From assembly GCA_021805885.1 (NCBI GenBank), contig JAJZDR010000007.1, positions 1-17,572 of the forward strand: 17,572 nucleotides of DNA. Reading direction: 5' to 3'. A program made the position numbers and the translations under genes. Within the stretch, counting starts at the first letter, position 1, and every line of letters starts with the position of its first letter. Positions 15,508-17,572 of this stretch are shown here, piece after piece. A model generated the notes under the pieces. That model saw only the letters and a program-made list of their open reading frames with translations. It did not search any database and had not been told where the DNA came from. The DNA comes from a bacterium (lineage in GTDB: Bacteria; Patescibacteria; Dojkabacteria; JAKAPS01; JAJZLI01).

Positions 15508-16741
15508 TAACACTCATCTTGATAAATCTAGTTTGAAAAATAATGAATTTAAGAATCCAAATCCTGCAGTTATAAAAGTAATAGCAGATTATTCGGATAG
15601 ATTAGATCTTGTATTGTCGGGATCACATCCAGATACAAATTCAGATAAACAATTTCCTATATCAAGGACATTAGGTTCAAGAACCCTAGGGTCAAGAACC
15701 CTAGGGTCAAGGACAAGATTTAAAAAACTTATTAAAGATGGTTTTGTTAAGGTAAATTCAAATATTGTGAAAAAACCAAGATTTGAAGTTAATCCTGGAG
15801 ATGAGATTACCTATATAGATTTCTCATACAAGCCAGATTTTAATATAAAACCTCAAAATATAAAACTAGATATTATATATGAAGATCAAAATGTTATTGT
15901 AATAAATAAAAAGCAAGGGCAAGTGGTTCATCCTGGGGCAGGAAATTTAGATAAAACTATTCTAAATGGAATAATATTCAAACTAAGATTTGATAACAAT
16001 GATGGTAATTTGTCTAATAGACCTGGTGTGGTTCATAGACTCGATAAAGATACTACAGGAGTAATGTTATTTGCAAAAGATGAAGATACATTAAATTTTC
16101 TGGTTGAACAGTTTAAAAAAAGAGAGGTTGAAAAAACATATTTAGTTCTTGCAAATGGATTTATACGTAGTTCTGTCAAAGGTGGTACATATATTGATAA
16201 GAGCAATTTTACAGTAAAAGGATTTATAAAAAGATCAAATACTGATCGAAGAAAGTTTGTATTCTCAAATACTGAATCTGGATCCAGAGTAGGATCTATA
16301 GGTAAAGAATCAATAACTAATTTTAAAATTCTAAAGTATATAGGTACTGAATATATAGATAATAAAGGATCAAAGGCCCACGGATCTAGATCCGCCGGAT
16401 CTGGATCCGTGGGATCTGGATCCAAAATTTCTAGAAATAGGGGTATTGAGGAAAGATTTACACTGCTTGAAGCACACCCAAAAACTGGACGAACTCATCA
16501 AATAAGGGTTGCATTGGCATCTTGTGGTCATCCTGTTGTAGGAGATAAAGTTTATTCTATAAAATCTTCTAGTAGGCATTTTAGTATAAATAATATGTAT
16601 TTACACTCATTCTCTTTAAAATTAAAAATACCAAGTACAGATGGTTCTGGAGAAATAAGGATTTTTATTGCCGATGTACCTAGTTTTTGGTCTAAAACTA
16701 TTGGTTTTAAACCTTTTGGACTAAGATCGTTGGATAAATAG
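15497..16741 (+). CDS. RluA-type 23S rRNA pseudouridine synthase with repeat insertions
   Basis: The protein isomerises uridine to pseudouridine in rRNA. An N-terminal S4 RNA-binding domain (about 31-105: 'DRLDLVLS', then 'RFKKLIKDGFVKVNSNIVKKP') is followed by the catalytic domain with 'GVVHRLDKDTTGVML' (catalytic D183) and 'EAHPKTGRTHQIRVALASCGHPVVGD'-type blocks. At 414 residues it is about 100 longer than the usual 300-320. The excess is largely repeat-derived: residues 56-73 (tandem GSRTL pentapeptides inside the S4 domain), 260-268, and 291-309 (Gly-Ser pentapeptides from a hairpin element), plus a possible decayed copy at 42-46. All insertions keep the frame, and the catalytic motifs are intact, so the enzyme is probably active. 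RluD/RluC-type target choice cannot be read from sequence. The start overlaps the DksA-like gene by 11 bases. Confidence 0.95.
   Translation: MKNSNTHLDKSSLKNNEFKNPNPAVIKVIADYSDRLDLVLSGSHPDTNSDKQFPISRTLGSRTLGSRTLGSRTRFKKLIKDGFVKVNSNIVKKPRFEVNPGDEITYIDFSYKPDFNIKPQNIKLDIIYEDQNVIVINKKQGQVVHPGAGNLDKTILNGIIFKLRFDNNDGNLSNRPGVVHRLDKDTTGVMLFAKDEDTLNFLVEQFKKREVEKTYLVLANGFIRSSVKGGTYIDKSNFTVKGFIKRSNTDRRKFVFSNTESGSRVGSIGKESITNFKILKYIGTEYIDNKGSKAHGSRSAGSGSVGSGSKISRNRGIEERFTLLEAHPKTGRTHQIRVALASCGHPVVGDKVYSIKSSSRHFSINNMYLHSFSLKLKIPSTDGSGEIRIFIADVPSFWSKTIGFKPFGLRSLDK
15620..15634. repeat. possible decayed copy of the palindromic unit
   Basis: GGATCACATCC (15620-15630) has GGAT/ATCC arms and starts a 15-base stretch read in frame as Gly-Ser-His-Pro-Asp, in an extra segment of the S4 domain. 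It fits the family pattern but is short enough to be chance. Confidence 0.35.
15662..15715 (+). repeat. 15-base tandem repeat in the S4 domain
   Basis: The 15-base unit TCAAGAACCCTAGGG occurs twice identically (15677-15691, 15692-15706). A variant precedes it (15662-15676) and a 9-base partial copy follows (15707-15715). Phased differently, it is the 12-base unit GGTTCAAGAACC (arms GGTTC/GAACC) joined to its neighbours by CTA, and ACCCTAGGGT forms a perfect palindrome at the junctions. It encodes repeated Gly-Ser-Arg-Thr-Leu between the conserved 'ISR' and 'RFKKLI' of the S4 fold. Confidence 0.85.
16274..16288. repeat. palindromic unit in the RluA-type gene, copy B
   Basis: GAATCTGGATCC (16274-16285) matches the 12-base unit, and TCTGGATCCAGA (16277-16288) is a perfect 12-bp palindrome. 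A further GGATCT follows at 16292-16297. It encodes Glu-Ser-Gly-Ser-Arg just before the conserved 'GKESIT' segment, in a loop of the catalytic domain. Confidence 0.6.
16367..16423. repeat. four-unit palindromic element, copy C, with 17-bp hairpin
   Basis: Four 12-base units lie in series: GGATCAAAGGCC, GGATCTAGATCC, GGATCTGGATCC and GGATCTGGATCC, joined by CAC, GCC and GTG. The stretch 16377-16393 (CCCACGGATCTAGATCC) pairs with 16397-16413 (GGATCTGGATCCGTGGG) around a GCC loop: 17 pairs with a single T-G wobble. It adds residues 291-309, all Gly-Ser-led pentapeptides, between 'YIDNK' and the conserved 'FTLLEAHPKTGRTHQIR' block. This is the clearest member of the family. Confidence 0.85.
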
Positions 16742-16768
16742 TGTAATAAATATTGTAATTTTACGTTT

Positions 16769-17083
16769 ATGTCTAGAAAATTTATAATAAAAAATGAAGA
16801 TTTCATATGTTTAAATTGTGGGAAGGAAGTTTTGAAAGATACAAATGGTTCGTATAGAAACCATTGTAATTTTTGTTTATATTCTCTCCATGTTGACAAG
16901 TTTCCTGGAGATAGGGAAGAATACTGTCATGGTCTACAAAAACCAATATTCATTGATGTAAGGACAAACAAAGCTATTATATACCATAAATGTACAAAAT
17001 GTGGTGAAGAGAAAAGAAATAAGGCTTTAATTGACGATGACATAGTTAACATAGTATTATCTGATTATAATAATTACTCATAA
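16769..17083 (+). CDS. RNHCP domain zinc-binding protein
   Basis: The 104-residue protein has the features of the RNHCP family: a leading CxxC (C14, C17), the name-giving 'RNHCNFCLYSLHVD' with R30-N31-H32-C33 and C36, then 'PGDR', C53, and a second 'HKCTKCG' (C75, C78) followed by 'RNKALIDDD'. The paired cysteines are expected to bind zinc; the biochemical role of the family is unknown. Small stand-alone members are widespread in bacteria, including CPR. It starts 27 bases after the RluA-type gene with no visible Shine-Dalgarno sequence, so it is probably the last gene of the DksA-RluA unit. The inverted pair AGGTTT/AAACCT with a long loop just after its stop lacks a T-run, so I do not call a terminator. 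Confidence 0.9.
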   Translation: MSRKFIIKNEDFICLNCGKEVLKDTNGSYRNHCNFCLYSLHVDKFPGDREEYCHGLQKPIFIDVRTNKAIIYHKCTKCGEEKRNKALIDDDIVNIVLSDYNNYS

Positions 17084-17099
17084 AAGGTTTCTACATCCA

Positions 17100-17128
17100 T
17101 TGACAAAACCTCCTAAATTAGTTAATTT
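17100..17128 (+). promoter_or_regulatory. possible promoter before the secreted-protein gene
   Basis: TTGACA (17100-17105) is an exact -35, but 17 bases later the -10 is only TAATTT (17123-17128). An alternative is the perfect TATAAT at 17161-17166, which lacks a -35. Either could serve the gene at 17176; for the second the 5' leader would be almost absent. Confidence 0.35.
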
Positions 17129-17175
17129 ATATTAAGGAAATAGCTTATTTTTGAAGTATTTATAATACCTTTTTG

Positions 17176-17572
17176 ATGTTAAAAAATACGAATATTTTTC
17201 ATAGAGGTATAAGGTCGCTTTTGCCAGTAGTAGTAGCTTTGCTGGTAGGTTTTTTAGTGCTTGGTGTTTTTCAAGCTAAAAATATTCATGCTCAACCCTC
17301 TCCATACCTAAATTACCAAGGTAGACTAGAAAACTCTAATGGTAATCTACTTACAGGTAACTACTATGTAGCATTCTGTATATATACATCTACTACTGCA
17401 ACAGCATGTGCTCCCATAGCTCCACCTTCTACAGGCGCTATATCTACTTTAAATGGAGCGGTGTGGGGAGAGGTACAATACTTCTCATCTACTAACTCTC
17501 CATCAAATGAGATAGAGAATGGAGTATTTAATGCTAATCTTGGTTTGTACTCAGCCTTATCAGGAACTCTGT
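17176..17572 (+). CDS. secreted surface-type protein, N-terminal part
   Basis: An open frame starts with ATG at 17176 and runs to the window edge (132 codons), so the gene is incomplete. The N-terminus is a signal peptide: basic residues up to R13, a hydrophobic core at about 15-32, and a likely cleavage after 'NIHA' at residue 39. The mature part opens with 'PYLNYQGRLENSNGNLLTG' and later 'GEVQYF' and 'NGVFNANLG', a pattern frequent in large secreted CPR proteins and similar to the start of other bacterial surface or tail-fibre-like proteins. The mature sequence is rich in Ser, Thr and Asn. The function is unknown. Codon use looks richer in C-ending codons (TAC, TTC) than upstream genes, which may hint at a different history. 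Confidence 0.75.
   Translation, partial: MLKNTNIFHRGIRSLLPVVVALLVGFLVLGVFQAKNIHAQPSPYLNYQGRLENSNGNLLTGNYYVAFCIYTSTTATACAPIAPPSTGAISTLNGAVWGEVQYFSSTNSPSNEIENGVFNANLGLYSALSGTL

Noticed and set aside
15662..15715. CRISPR-like short repeats
   Set aside because: Units are 15 bases with no unique spacers and are translated in frame; there are no cas genes.
3875..16423. Insertion sequence or integron array as source of the repeats
   Set aside because: No transposase, integrase, long terminal inverted repeats or target duplications are seen in the window.
16033..16579. Minus-strand reading frames rich in Asp-Pro or Gly-Ser-Arg
   Set aside because: They mirror the palindromic repeats, which read similarly on both strands, and lie opposite an intact conserved enzyme gene.
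17084..17115. Terminator after the RNHCP gene
   Set aside because: AGGTTT and AAACCT can pair, but the loop is long and there is no T-run.

Overview
The window is AT-rich, single-strand-oriented bacterial DNA. Every gene I can support lies on the + strand and the genes are packed with short gaps or small overlaps. The gene content (a lean PilN/PilO cluster, rpoB-rpoC-rpsL-rpsG-fusA, an RNHCP zinc protein, a secreted protein opening with a 'NYQGRL' motif), the divergent RNA polymerase and the scarcity of Shine-Dalgarno sequences suggest a Patescibacteria/CPR bacterium, perhaps near Microgenomates, WWE3 or Dojkabacteria. The phylum is inference. UGA is used as a stop (ends of the PilN-like gene and of the 79-aa gene), which argues against the UGA=Gly code of Gracilibacteria and SR1.

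Layout. 96-1527: end of a type IV pilus cluster (PilN-like, PilO-like, small single-membrane-span protein). 1528-1876: the only long gene-free stretch, with a good sigma70-type promoter and a leader carrying two hairpins ahead of rpoB. 1877-12329: rpoB, rpoC, rpsL, rpsG, fusA, the transcription/translation core; tuf does not follow fusA. 12425-12508: tRNA-Leu(CAA). 12548-15057: EF-P, an M16 zinc peptidase and a polytopic membrane protein, overlapping. 15172-17083: a DksA/TraR zinc protein, an RluA-type pseudouridine synthase and an RNHCP protein, behind an extended -10 promoter. 17176-end: start of a secreted surface-type protein cut off by the window.

The most unusual signal is a family of short palindromic repeats placed in frame inside essential genes. 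The basic unit is a 12-base inverted repeat of the type GGATCTGGATCC, joined to the next unit by 3 bases, giving a 15-base period read as Gly-Ser-rich pentapeptides. Copies lie in a surface loop of RpoB, at the tip of a coiled coil in RpoC, and in at least three places in the RluA-type synthase (one is a 17-bp hairpin, another a tandem repeat inside the S4 domain). A related 18-bp perfect palindrome holds the rpoC stop codon, and a 30-base near-palindrome lies between rpoC and rpsL. No transposase or other mobility gene is present. The architecture recalls palindromic elements inserted in Rickettsia genes, but the sequence is different.

The second theme is divergence at normally near-invariant positions: the RpoC trigger loop and bridge helix, RpoB active-site motifs, the rifampicin pocket, the streptomycin-related loop of S12, and the tip residue of EF-P (Arg instead of Lys at position 34).
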